Part shown: piece by piece, positions 1-7,046 of the stretch | Layout of the letters: each line of letters begins with the position of its first letter | Numbering within the stretch: position 1 is the first letter of the stretch | From: UBA1189 sp045544835 | GTDB lineage: Bacteria > Bacteroidota > Bacteroidia > Bacteroidales > Bacteroidaceae | Direction of reading: 5' to 3' | Assembly: GCA_045544835.1 (NCBI GenBank) | Contig: JAZPZS010000035.1 | Location: 1 to 33,689, forward strand | DNA length: 33,689 bases | The notes under the pieces: generated by a model | The model's database searches: none | What the model saw: the letters and a program-made list of their open reading frames with translations, nothing else | Told to the model about the DNA's origin: nothing | Translations under genes and position numbers: made by a program

Positions 1-258
1 GATGACCGCCCAGCGAGCCTCCGAAGGCACATAGAAAATATTCTCGGCGGTGTACTCGTCCTTATCCTCTTCGAAACCCTCACCCTCGGCAAGAAGCTCT
101 TCGTAGCGTGCCTCAAACTTATCGGAGATATACTTCAGGAATATCAGTCCGAGCACTACGGACTTATATTCCGATGCATCGATATTACCGCGCATCTTGT
201 CGGCCGCCCGCCAAATCTGGTCCTCAAATCCTATGTCTGCTGTATTGACTTTTGCCAT
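1..258 (-). CDS. hsdM: Type I restriction-modification DNA methyltransferase subunit M, N-terminal part
   Basis: The reverse strand reads from ATG at 258 through 86 codons and leaves the window open at base 1, so only the N-terminus is present. The peptide begins MAKVNTADIGFEDQIWRAAD and continues with ASEYKSVVLGLIFLKYISDK, the signature of the helical HsdM N-terminal domain, which contacts the specificity subunit and DNA. In the full enzyme an SAM-binding N6-adenine methylase domain follows, but it lies outside the window. HsdM works with HsdS and HsdR to methylate or cut unmodified DNA. A -7 box (TAAATTTG) lies about 40 bp upstream. The family call is firm. Whether hsdS and hsdR follow cannot be seen here. 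Confidence 0.9.
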   Translation of the reverse strand, partial: MAKVNTADIGFEDQIWRAADKMRGNIDASEYKSVVLGLIFLKYISDKFEARYEELLAEGEGFEEDKDEYTAENIFYVPSEARWAVI

Positions 259-297
259 ATCGTATATTGCTTTTATGTAAGATGTATATGTATCTCG

Positions 298-305
298 CAA
301 ATTTA
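298..305 (-). promoter_or_regulatory. Predicted hsdM promoter, -7 box
   Basis: On the minus strand the bases read TAAATTTG, a full match to the Bacteroidetes -7 consensus TAnnTTTG. They lie 39 bp before the hsdM start codon, leaving a short AT-rich leader. No clear -33 TTTG is seen, only a T-run near 319-324, so this is a moderate call. Confidence 0.4.
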
Positions 306-515
306 ATAATAATATGTGAAAAAACCGATTCCTCGCTCCCGTTTTTTTGTCAGCGAACTAATACTTAGCCAACTCTACTAACAACCACAGCACAGTTTCT
401 CGTTTTTGGTCGTAGGTATCAGTAGTTAAGAAAAACAGTGGCTTTTTAACGATAACGATGAAACTGCCTATGGCTGTACGATACGTTGACGTTGACGAAA
501 CCCTTTTCTACAATT

Positions 516-582
516 TATGCCAACACCCCCTGGCAGGTTTTGCATTCGCCTCCAAGAATATGCCAAAGGGGGTTGGCAGGTT
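516..582. repeat. Pair of 24-bp hairpin repeats with complementary loops
   Basis: Two copies of TATGCCAA-N7-TGGCAGGTT lie at 516-539 and 559-582, a 43-bp period. Each forms a short stem (GCCA/TGGC at 519-534; GCCAA/TTGGC at 562-577). The arms are identical but the loops differ: the first carries CCCCC (526-530), the second GGGGG (568-572). The loops could therefore pair with each other. A third TGGCAGGTT lies at 653-661 inside the left arm of the inverted repeat. Confidence 0.6.
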
Positions 583-633
583 CTCGTTTAGCGCCAGTGC
601 AACGTACTTATAATGAAAGAGTAAGGGCCTACA

Positions 634-664
634 CAATTACATTTTTGCCGCCTGGCAGGTTTTT
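634..664 (+). repeat. Left arm of a 31-bp inverted repeat
   Basis: This arm starts CAATTACATTTTTGCCG and matches the reverse complement of 927-957 at 28 of 31 positions. The two arms enclose 262 bp that contain the palindrome array. Weaker similarity seems to continue outward for about ten bases. The pair may be the terminal inverted repeats of a small non-autonomous element, or the ends of an invertible segment. Confidence 0.65.
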
Positions 665-760
665 ATATTTTCATCTTCATCTGCTAATCAATAAAATCAG
701 TAGTAAGAAACGGAGCAAACCAAACCACTCATTTTCAGGAAACAAACCATACAAAATTTT

Positions 761-844
761 TTCTCTTCGCGAGGAGAAAATATTCTCTCCGCGAAGAGAA
801 AGATTTATCCTCGCGAGGAGAATAGTTTATCTTCCCGAAGGTAA
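761..844. repeat. Array of four 18-bp palindromes at 22-bp spacing
   Basis: Palindromic units occupy 761-778 (TTCTCTTCGCGAGGAGAA), 783-800 (TTCTCTCCGCGAAGAGAA), 805-822 (TTATCCTCGCGAGGAGAA) and 827-844 (TTATCTTCCCGAAGGTAA). Their centres are exactly 22 bp apart with 4-bp AT-rich spacers. Each unit has one imperfect pair in DNA, except the fourth, which has two, one of them a G-T pair. The third base of the fourth unit shows a compensated change (A with T). Two helical turns per unit would place all sites on one face of the DNA, as in an operator array. Tandem hairpins in RNA are the alternative. Confidence 0.75.
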
Positions 845-926
845 TGAGGAACATAGCCATAGAACAGGAACAAATGCCCTGTAAATCATCATCGAAGATA
901 CTATACAACTGCAAATCGAAGGCAAT

Positions 927-957
927 AAAAAACTGCCACCCGGCAAAAATGTAATTG
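927..957 (-). repeat. Right arm of the 31-bp inverted repeat
   Basis: Partner of 634-664. Mismatches fall at three positions: two adjacent bases in the loop of the TGCC..GGCA core, and one just before the T-run. No convincing target-site duplication is visible outside the arms. Confidence 0.65.
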
Positions 958-1064
958 CATAGGGGCAGTAGGGGGGCAATCATCCTATTTATGGATAATT
1001 TGCGGGCTATTTGCGGGTATTTATGTTGAAAACAGGGGGTGAGCCTCTCTCCTTGTTGCGCGGC

Positions 1065-1718
1065 TTATAGTACCAGCTTCAATATCTCCTCGGCATGATG
1101 TACGATGTGATTGGCTCCATTGGAGCTGAGCTCCTCTTCGTCGCGGAATCCCCAAGTGACGCCAATGCTCTCTACCTCTGCATTGTGTGCCGTAAGCATG
1201 TCGACACCCGAATCGCCAATATAGATGGTGTCGGCTCGGGAGACTCCAGTAACTGATAGTATATCGTTCACGATTGTGGGGTCGGGCTTGATGGCTACGC
1301 CCTCGCGCTGGCCATATACGGCTGCGAAGCGTATGTCGGGGAAGAAATGCGCGACGAGCTTGACGGTCGCCTGCTGATACTTGTTGGAGGCTACGGCTAC
1401 TTGCACTCCGTGGGATTGTAGTTCGTGGAGCAGCTCTACGATGCCGGGGTAGGGACGGCTGTCGTCGGCGTTGTGCTCATTATAATAAGGTATGAAATGG
1501 GTGCGTATGCGCAATACGTTCTCTTCGTTGCGTGCCTCTTCGGGGAGTGCGCGGGCAAAGAGTTTGTTGATGCCATTGCCTACAAAGTGGTAGTATGCCT
1601 CGGTAGGGTGGGTAGGATAGCCACACTTGGCCAATGCTTGGTTGGTAGCATTGGCCAAGTCGGCTACGGTGTCGAGTAGGGTGCCATCAAGGTCGAAGAT
1701 GGCAAGTCGCTTATTCAT
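1065..1718 (-). CDS. gph: HAD-superfamily phosphatase, phosphoglycolate phosphatase-like
   Basis: The 217-residue protein has all four HAD motifs: FDLDGTLLDT at 8-17 with the nucleophile Asp9 and Asp11, SNK in the middle (motif II), a conserved Lys in GVAIKPDP (motif III) and YIGDSGVDMLTAHNA (motif IV). The length and the helical cap after motif I fit the Gph/PGMB-like subclass, which dephosphorylates small metabolites such as 2-phosphoglycolate or sugar phosphates in the cytoplasm. Its ATG overlaps the end of the upstream DUF4861 gene by 8 bp, so the two are probably translated together. The exact substrate is not certain. Its place in a pectin operon leaves open a sugar-phosphate substrate. 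Confidence 0.85.
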   Translation of the reverse strand: MNKRLAIFDLDGTLLDTVADLANATNQALAKCGYPTHPTEAYYHFVGNGINKLFARALPEEARNEENVLRIRTHFIPYYNEHNADDSRPYPGIVELLHELQSHGVQVAVASNKYQQATVKLVAHFFPDIRFAAVYGQREGVAIKPDPTIVNDILSVTGVSRADTIYIGDSGVDMLTAHNAEVESIGVTWGFRDEEELSSNGANHIVHHAEEILKLVL

Positions 1719-2967
1719 CTTTCTTTATCTCTAAAGTACTTTTCAGTTGTTGCTCCCACTTCTTCACCCATTCAAACCAGCTGTCGGCGCTGTGCATCTT
1801 GCTCTGCTCCTCCTTGTCAGAGGCAAAAGCTATATAATAGGTGAAGCTGAGTTCCTTGGAGAGGCTTCGTGCCTTATCGCCCAGCAGGTAGAGCATGTTC
1901 TCTGCATTGTCGGGCTCGCCCACTACATGGCGCTGAGGGATGCTTACTGCCATGCCCAGTACCTCTTTCTTGCGGTTCAGGGTGTCCTTCTTTCCTGCAG
2001 GCCAATTGTCGCCCCATACAGCTGCTGTACCTATGTGGTCGGTGTATGTCTGGCAATTGTCTACTTTTATAAGACCTGTGCAGAAGGGTTTGCTGATGGG
2101 CTTCTCTCCCTTGATGCAAACATCTACCTGAACGTCGCGATGTCCACCATAGAGGGTGTAGCGTAGGGTGAGGTCAAGCTTGTTGCCTTCGTATTGCCAA
2201 TCCTCATCGTGAATCTCTACCACGGTGCGCAGGGGGCCATAGGCAAGGATGCTCTCGGTGCGTGATTTTACAGGCTGTATGTATGATGGCTTATTGTCGG
2301 TATAGCCACGGAAAGTGCCAAGAGCACAGGTAGTTCCAGCCCACAGGATATCATCGCCATAGCCATTGGCGAGGTGGTCGGGGGTGGGGTAGAACTGGGT
2401 CTGCTCAATCTCCAGTTGTTGCTTGCGTTTACCGTAGATATCTACCGTCTGACGCTCGTCGAAGTAAACGCGGTAGGCCACGAGTTTGGACTCGAAGGCA
2501 GGACCATGATGGTGGAGATTGTTATATACGTTCACGTTGCCGGGTACGGTAAGCGATTGTATGGGCTTGTGACCCTTCGACTTGTCGCTAAGGAGCATCT
2601 CGGCAAATACTTGGGCGGGGTAGCGTCCGGGCTTGGCTGTTTGGCTCAGCTCAACGGTTACCTTACGCTCTTCACGTCCGGGGACATCAAGGAGGAACAC
2701 CACCTCTTCGTTGATGCCGTCGCCATTGAGGTCATCGAGCTGGGAGGGTATCTCTACGTCTGTCTGTGTGTCTTCGTCCCATACGCATACCGTGGCAGAA
2801 AGGTAGTTTGCAGCTTGCTGCTCGGGAGTGAGCGTGAGTACAACGGGCTCGTTGCTCTTGTCGAGCTTCGATGGGTTGCCGATTGTGTATGTGAGTTGCT
2901 CGCTAGCGCTCTGCCCCATGATGCTGAGGCAGAGTAGGCTGGCGAGGCTAGTGATTATTGTTCGCAT
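1711..2967 (-). CDS. Secreted DUF4861 family protein
   Basis: The 418-residue protein starts with a signal peptide (MRTIITSLASLLCLSIMGQS) without a lipobox cysteine, so it should enter the periplasm. The body matches my memory of the DUF4861 family, a beta-rich fold found in pectin and other uronic-acid loci of Bacteroidetes. Visible landmarks are a DLNGDG loop at 79-84 that resembles a calcium-binding turn, a histidine cluster NNLHHHGPAFES near 150, GTTCALGTFRGY near 210 and HIGTAAVWGDNW near 310. It lies 23 bp after the GH28 gene and overlaps the HAD gene, forming a three-gene operon. The activity is unassigned to my knowledge. The context suggests it acts on galacturonate-containing oligosaccharides. 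Confidence 0.8.
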   Translation of the reverse strand: MRTIITSLASLLCLSIMGQSASEQLTYTIGNPSKLDKSNEPVVLTLTPEQQAANYLSATVCVWDEDTQTDVEIPSQLDDLNGDGINEEVVFLLDVPGREERKVTVELSQTAKPGRYPAQVFAEMLLSDKSKGHKPIQSLTVPGNVNVYNNLHHHGPAFESKLVAYRVYFDERQTVDIYGKRKQQLEIEQTQFYPTPDHLANGYGDDILWAGTTCALGTFRGYTDNKPSYIQPVKSRTESILAYGPLRTVVEIHDEDWQYEGNKLDLTLRYTLYGGHRDVQVDVCIKGEKPISKPFCTGLIKVDNCQTYTDHIGTAAVWGDNWPAGKKDTLNRKKEVLGMAVSIPQRHVVGEPDNAENMLYLLGDKARSLSKELSFTYYIAFASDKEEQSKMHSADSWFEWVKKWEQQLKSTLEIKKDE

Positions 2968-2990
2968 AAATGTATGTTCTATTTATTAAA

Positions 2991-4580
2991 TTAGAGGTCT
3001 ACGGCCTGTTGCTTGCCAATCTGTGCGTAGTTGTCACCATTGATAGTAACGTTCTGCACACCGCCCATGCGTATGGCAGGACTACCGTCCTCGGTCTCAA
3101 TCTTCAGGTTGTTGATGGTGATGTCCTTGGCCTCCTGGAATACGGCACCCTCCTTGGCATCGGTGATGATGACGTTGTTGAGGTTGATGTTGGCAATGCG
3201 CATCTCGGGCAAGCCATTGAAGAAGATGGCGCGTCCGCAACCCTTACATGTTACGTTGTCGATGTAGATGTTGCGGAAGATGGGGGTCTCTTCTGTTACG
3301 GGCAACAAGTTGCCTGCCATATTACCCTCTTCGTCGTAGTTGACCTCCTCGCGTGACTTGCCGCTATAGAAGAGGTTGAAGATGAGGGCTTCGGCGGGGA
3401 TATTGATCATGTTGATGTTGCTGATGTAGATGTTCTCCACGAGTCCGCCACGTCCGCGACAGCTCTTGAAGCGGAGACCTACGTCAGTGCCCATGAATGT
3501 ACAGTTGTCAACGAAGATGTTCTGCACACCACCACTCATCTCGCTACCTACTACGAAACCTCCATGGCCGTGCAGCACGACATTGTTCTGTATGATGACA
3601 TTCTTGCAGGGCTCGCCACGGCGACGTCCGTCCTCATCCTTGCCCGATTTGAGGCAAATGGCATCGTCACCGGCATCGAAATGGCAGTTGGCGATGATGG
3701 CGTTGGTACACGACTCCAGGTCGAGTGCATCGCCATTCTGTGAGTACCAGGGGTTTACGACGGTAACCTTGTTCAGGGTAATGTGGTCGCATGAACGTGG
3801 GTGCAGACACCAGGCGGGTGAGTTCTTGAAGGTACATCCCTCGATGAGTACACGCTTGCACTTCACGAAGTTGAGCAATACGGGGCGCAACCAGTCGCGG
3901 ATGCTGTTCCACTCCTCTTCGGTTTCGATGCCTACGGGGTTGTTGAAGTTGATGCAGGCCTTCATGCCCTTGATAGAGCCCTCGCTGGGATACCATGTAG
4001 TGCCTTCTACTACACCGCCTTTGCGGATGAGCTTGTTCCATTGGCTTTCAGTCATCTTGCTCTTCTTCACTGCACGCCAGGTGTCGCCATTGCCGTCAAA
4101 CGTGCCATGTCCTGTGATGGCTATGTTCTCGCAGTTCCATGCTGAGATGGGCGACTGGCAACGGCGTGTGTCGAGTCCCTCAAAGCTGGTCTCGATGATG
4201 GGGTAGAGCGAGTGGTCGCCCGAGAAGTAAACCAGGGCATTGTACTCGGTATAGAGATTCACGTTGCTCTTCATCTCGATAGGACCTGTTATCCACAAGC
4301 CTTCGGGGATAACAACCGTGCCACCGCCCTTCTCGCTGACGTGAGTGATGGCATCGTTGATGGCCTTGGTATTGAGTGCGATACCATCGCCTATGGCACC
4401 GAATTCCTCGATGCTTACCTTGTAGTCGGGGAAGGTAGGCAGTTGCACCTCCTCCATCTCGAAGGGCAGACGGTCATAAACAGCTTTGTCGATGGGGTAA
4501 CTCTCCTTCTTGCCTCCGCAAGCTGCAAACAGTGCCATTGTGGCTGCTGCTAACAGGGTGTAGAAATGTTTTTTGTTCAT
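2991..4580 (-). CDS. GH28 family polygalacturonase-like lipoprotein
   Basis: Family GH28 right-handed beta-helix enzyme that hydrolyses alpha-1,4-galacturonate or related pectin bonds. In the frame counted from an upstream ATG at 4610, the GH28 signatures are N292-x-D294 (NGDALD), D315-D316 (AGDDA), H349 in GHG and R380-x-K382 (RFKS), so the catalytic set is complete. I prefer the ATG at 4580 (residue 11 of the long frame): it begins MNKKHFYTLLAAATMALFAA followed by Cys, a normal lipoprotein signal, whereas the longer start adds ten polar residues and falls at the predicted transcription start. This gives 529 residues. The residues after Cys (GGKKE) lack the acidic stretch typical of surface-exported lipoproteins, so it may face the periplasm. 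It is the first gene of the operon with DUF4861 and HAD. Whether it is endo- or exo-acting is not resolved. Confidence 0.9.
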   Translation of the reverse strand: MNKKHFYTLLAAATMALFAACGGKKESYPIDKAVYDRLPFEMEEVQLPTFPDYKVSIEEFGAIGDGIALNTKAINDAITHVSEKGGGTVVIPEGLWITGPIEMKSNVNLYTEYNALVYFSGDHSLYPIIETSFEGLDTRRCQSPISAWNCENIAITGHGTFDGNGDTWRAVKKSKMTESQWNKLIRKGGVVEGTTWYPSEGSIKGMKACINFNNPVGIETEEEWNSIRDWLRPVLLNFVKCKRVLIEGCTFKNSPAWCLHPRSCDHITLNKVTVVNPWYSQNGDALDLESCTNAIIANCHFDAGDDAICLKSGKDEDGRRRGEPCKNVIIQNNVVLHGHGGFVVGSEMSGGVQNIFVDNCTFMGTDVGLRFKSCRGRGGLVENIYISNINMINIPAEALIFNLFYSGKSREEVNYDEEGNMAGNLLPVTEETPIFRNIYIDNVTCKGCGRAIFFNGLPEMRIANINLNNVIITDAKEGAVFQEAKDITINNLKIETEDGSPAIRMGGVQNVTINGDNYAQIGKQQAVDL

Positions 4581-4621
4581 AATGGTATTATTAATATGAT
4601 TGTTTGTCATGCTTTATCGGA

Positions 4622-4651
4622 CAAAGATACAATTTTAATTTTATACTCAAT
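4622..4651 (-). promoter_or_regulatory. Predicted promoter of the GH28 operon
   Basis: On the minus strand TATCTTTG (4622-4629) matches TAnnTTTG, and an ATTG (4648-4651) sits 18 bp upstream as a partial -33 element. The start of transcription would be near 4615, about 35 nt before the preferred ATG at 4580. This supports the short GH28 start. Confidence 0.55.
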
Positions 4652-4667
4652 GAAAAATGGACACGGA

Positions 4668-4699
4668 TTTGACAATAACGGTGAAACTTTATACCTTTG
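4668..4699 (+). promoter_or_regulatory. Predicted promoter of the methyltransferase gene
   Basis: TTTG (4668-4671) and TACCTTTG (4692-4699) are separated by 20 bp, an almost ideal Bacteroidetes housekeeping promoter. It lies back to back with the GH28 promoter, and the gene's start codon is 25 bp downstream. Confidence 0.65.
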
Positions 4700-4724
4700 C
4701 CACCGTAAATCAATCTACCAACGA

Positions 4725-5432
4725 ATGGAAGTAGCCTTATATCTCATTCCCTGCACCTTGGGCGATACCCCTGTTGAGAAGGTGCTGCCGGCTTATAATC
4801 ACGATATTGTCGTGGGTATACACCATTTTATAGTCGAGGACATACGTTCGGCTCGCCGTTTTCTCAAGAAGGTGGACCGCGACATCAATATTGATGAGCT
4901 CACCTTCTACGAGCTCAACAAGCACACCTCTCCCGAAGCCATCAGCTCGTATCTGAAACCCTTGCAGCAGGGCCAGCCTATGGGAGTCATCTCTGAGGCA
5001 GGATGTCCTGCAGTTGCCGATCCGGGAGCCGATGTCGTGGCTATAGCACAGCGCAAGAAGCTGAAAGTGGTTCCTCTGGTGGGGCCGTCGAGCATCATTC
5101 TCAGCGTCATGGCATCGGGGTTCAATGGCCAAAGCTTTGCTTTCCATGGCTACCTTCCTATCGAGGTCGGAGAGCGTGCCAAGATGCTCAAGCATCTGGA
5201 ATCCAGGGCCTATAATGAATCGCAGACACAGCTGTTCATAGAGACTCCCTATCGCAATCTGAAGATGTTTGATGACATCCTCCGTACCTGCCGCCCACAA
5301 ACTCGTCTGTGCATTGCTGCCAACCTCACTTGTGAAGGTGAATATGCTGTGACCCGCACCATTGCCGAGTGGAAGGGGCAACACCCACCCATAGAGAAGA
5401 TTCCCTGCATATTCTTGATTTATCGTAATTAG
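4725..5432 (+). CDS. SAM-dependent methyltransferase, tetrapyrrole methylase (RsmI-like) family
   Basis: I place the start at the ATG at 4725, giving 235 residues (MEVALYLIPCTLGDTPVEKV). The frame extends to 4566, but that part is preceded by no family sequence and the promoter lies inside it. The N-terminal LIPCTLGD, the GVISEAGCPAVADPGADVV loop near residue 90 and VPLVGPSSII near 120 are the SAM-binding and substrate motifs of the TP-methylase family to which RsmI (16S rRNA C1402 2'-O-methylase) belongs. This short form is common in Bacteroidetes and lacks the C-terminal extension of E. coli RsmI, so its true substrate is uncertain. It is monocistronic, ending just before a pair of hairpins. 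Confidence 0.8.
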   Translation: MEVALYLIPCTLGDTPVEKVLPAYNHDIVVGIHHFIVEDIRSARRFLKKVDRDINIDELTFYELNKHTSPEAISSYLKPLQQGQPMGVISEAGCPAVADPGADVVAIAQRKKLKVVPLVGPSSIILSVMASGFNGQSFAFHGYLPIEVGERAKMLKHLESRAYNESQTQLFIETPYRNLKMFDDILRTCRPQTRLCIAANLTCEGEYAVTRTIAEWKGQHPPIEKIPCIFLIYRN

Positions 5433-5500
5433 GTAAACCTTTCCTGTCGGTTTACCGAGAATAATAAGAGGAGGGGGTGTCGCACCCTCCTCTCTTGTTT
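5432..5500 (+). terminator. Two hairpins downstream of the methyltransferase gene
   Basis: The first hairpin pairs GGTAAACC (5432-5439) with GGTTTACC (5449-5456). The second pairs 5467-5475 with 5485-5493 (core GAGGAGGG/CCCTCCTC) and is followed by a T-rich stretch. Either could end transcription. They lie between convergent genes and could serve both strands. Confidence 0.65.
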
Positions 5501-5507
5501 CAGTATT

Positions 5508-5583
5508 GTCATTCTGAGCAAGGCGAAGAATCTCTATTTGTCATTTGTACTGCTATGAGATCCTTCGCTACGCTCAGGATGAC
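5508..5583. repeat. REP-like 27-bp dyad (GTCATTCTGAGC family)
   Basis: Arms at 5508-5534 and 5557-5583 are near-complementary: GTCATTCTGAGC..GAATCTC on the left, GTCATCCTGAGC..GGATCTC on the right when reverse-complemented. Dyads of this type are abundant in Bacteroidetes intergenic DNA. A diverged relative lies at 9807-9899. Confidence 0.7.
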
Positions 5584-5614
5584 ACTACCGCATATTATTT
5601 ATTAGTTTAGCTTC

Positions 5615-6895
5615 TTAATACGCAAACAAAGGATAATCCTTCATGGTCGCATTCACACGAGTACGAACACTGGCGATTACCTCCTCGTTCTCCACGTTAG
5701 AGAGCACGGTCTCTATCATCTCGGCAATCTCCACCATGAGGTCCTCCTTGGCACCACGTGTAGTGATGGCAGGTGTTCCGAGACGGATACCAGAGGTCTG
5801 GAATGCTGAGCGACTATCGAAGGGTACCATATTCTTATTTACGGTGATGTCGGCCGATACCAGTGCCTTCTCGGCTACCTTACCGGTGAGGTCGGGGTAT
5901 TTCTCGCGCAGGTCTACCAGCATGCTATGGTTGTCGGTGCCGCCCGATACGATGGTGAAGCCGCGGGCGATGAGGGCCTCGGCAAGGGCCTTGGCATTCT
6001 TCTGCACCTGTGTCTGGTACTCCTTGTACTCGGGCTGTAGGGCTTCGCCGAAGGCTACAGCCTTGGCTGCGATGACATGCTCGAGCGGTCCGCCCTGGAT
6101 ACCGGGGAACACGGCAGAGTCGAGCAGGGCCGACATCATCTTGACCTCGCCCTTCGGAGTGGTCTTGCCCCAAGGGTTGGGGAAGTCCTTACCCATCATG
6201 ATGACACCGCCACGAGGACCGCGGAGGGTCTTATGGGTGGTAGAGGTTACGATGTGGGCATACTTGACGGGGTTGTCGAGCAAGCCGGCTGCGATGAGAC
6301 CTGCGGGGTGAGCCATATCAATCATGAGGATAGCACCTACCTTATCGGCAATCTCGCGCATGCGCTTGTAGTCCCACTCGCGTGAGTAGGCCGAGCCGCC
6401 ACCGACGATGAGCTTGGGCTGCTCGCGCAGGGCTACCTCTTCCATCTGGTCGTAGTCGACACGGCCAGTCTCCTTGCAGAGGTTATACTCGCAGGGGGTG
6501 TAGAGGATACCTGATGTGTTGACGAGCGAACCGTGTGAGAGGTGTCCGCCATGGGCGAGGTTGAGGCCCATGAACTTGTCGCCGGGGTTGAGGCAGGCGA
6601 GGAATACGGCTGCATTGGCCTGGGCGCCTGAGTGGGGCTGCACGTTGGCCCATTCGGCTCCGAAGAGCTGTTTCAGACGGTCGATAGCGAGCTGCTCGCT
6701 CTTGTCTACCACCTCGCAACCGCCATAGTAGCGGCGTTCGGGGTAGCCCTCGGCATATTTGTTGGTCATACACGAACCCATGGCCTGCATCACTTGGTCG
6801 CTGACAAAGTTCTCTGATGCGATGAGCTCGATACCTTTGAGTTGTCTCTGATGTTCTTCTTCAATCAAGTTGAATACTAAATCGTCTCTTTTCAT
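5615..6895 (-). CDS. glyA: Serine hydroxymethyltransferase
   Basis: This cytoplasmic PLP enzyme converts serine and tetrahydrofolate to glycine and 5,10-methylene-tetrahydrofolate, the main source of one-carbon units. From the ATG at 6895 the protein has 426 residues, the usual length. It starts MKRDDLVFNLIEEEHQRQLK and has the family block GIELIASENFVS, the MTNKYAEGYPERRYYGG substrate loop, DMAHPAG near 193-199 with the PLP-contacting Asp, and the PLP lysine K222 in STTHKTLRGPRGG. The frame continues upstream to 7000, but those 35 residues have no family similarity and cover the predicted promoter, so I reject that start. It is transcribed alone, facing the methyltransferase gene across a shared terminator and REP-like region. 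Confidence 0.96.
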   Translation of the reverse strand: MKRDDLVFNLIEEEHQRQLKGIELIASENFVSDQVMQAMGSCMTNKYAEGYPERRYYGGCEVVDKSEQLAIDRLKQLFGAEWANVQPHSGAQANAAVFLACLNPGDKFMGLNLAHGGHLSHGSLVNTSGILYTPCEYNLCKETGRVDYDQMEEVALREQPKLIVGGGSAYSREWDYKRMREIADKVGAILMIDMAHPAGLIAAGLLDNPVKYAHIVTSTTHKTLRGPRGGVIMMGKDFPNPWGKTTPKGEVKMMSALLDSAVFPGIQGGPLEHVIAAKAVAFGEALQPEYKEYQTQVQKNAKALAEALIARGFTIVSGGTDNHSMLVDLREKYPDLTGKVAEKALVSADITVNKNMVPFDSRSAFQTSGIRLGTPAITTRGAKEDLMVEIAEMIETVLSNVENEEVIASVRTRVNATMKDYPLFAY

Positions 6896-6966
6896 ACTTC
6901 TTGTATTAATACCTATTCTAAAATGCGTACGGAGTGCGATATGCCATAAATCTCCATTACAGGTTA

Positions 6967-7000
6967 CAAAAGTATATAAAAATGTGGAGATGGCGAACAA
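6967..7000 (-). promoter_or_regulatory. Predicted glyA promoter
   Basis: The minus strand reads TACTTTTG (6967-6974), a full TAnnTTTG match. A possible -33 TTG at 6998-7000 is a little far (23 bp). Transcription would start near 6960, giving a leader of about 65 nt. Confidence 0.45.
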
Positions 7001-7046
7001 TTAGTAGAATAAAAAGCGGATTTAGGTGCAATTTGTTGCTTGGTCG

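Larger units (their letters stand above)
259..1064. other. Non-coding, repeat-rich intergenic region
   Basis: About 800 bp separates hsdM from the HAD phosphatase. I see no credible gene. Open frames at 486-884 (+) and 735-983 (-) have low-complexity peptides and simply translate the palindrome array. The region holds two 24-bp hairpin units at 516-539 and 559-582, a 31-bp inverted repeat pair at 634-664 and 927-957, a four-unit palindrome array at 761-844, and a short direct repeat (ATTTGCGGG twice) near 999-1018. It could be a decayed mobile element, a structured RNA locus or a regulatory region. Confidence 0.6.

Noticed and set aside
425..450. Imperfect dyad GTTAAGAA / TTTTTAAC
   Set aside because: Eight AT-rich pairs with a G-T pair in low-complexity sequence. 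Not convincing as a terminator or an operator.
761..844. CRISPR array
   Set aside because: Units are 18-bp palindromes with 4-bp spacers. There are no unique spacers of 25-40 bp and no cas genes.
486..884. 132-residue plus-strand open frame in the hsdM upstream region
   Set aside because: Its C-terminal half is the translation of the 22-bp palindrome array, and the N-terminal half is the hairpin repeats. No family likeness and no start signal.
665..926. Invertible promoter between the 31-bp inverted repeats
   Set aside because: No full TAnnTTTG box on either strand (the nearest is TATGGTTTG with an extra base), and no gene placed to be switched. Kept only as an alternative for the repeat pair.
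735..983. 82-residue minus-strand open frame
   Set aside because: It also reads through the palindrome array (FSSRREYFLLAKR) and has no support as a gene.
4566..4724. Upstream extension of the RsmI-like protein (53 residues)
   Set aside because: Contains the consensus promoter for this gene and overlaps the GH28 start. The peptide has no family likeness.
6896..7000. Upstream extension of glyA (35 residues)
   Set aside because: Outside family length and overlaps the predicted promoter.
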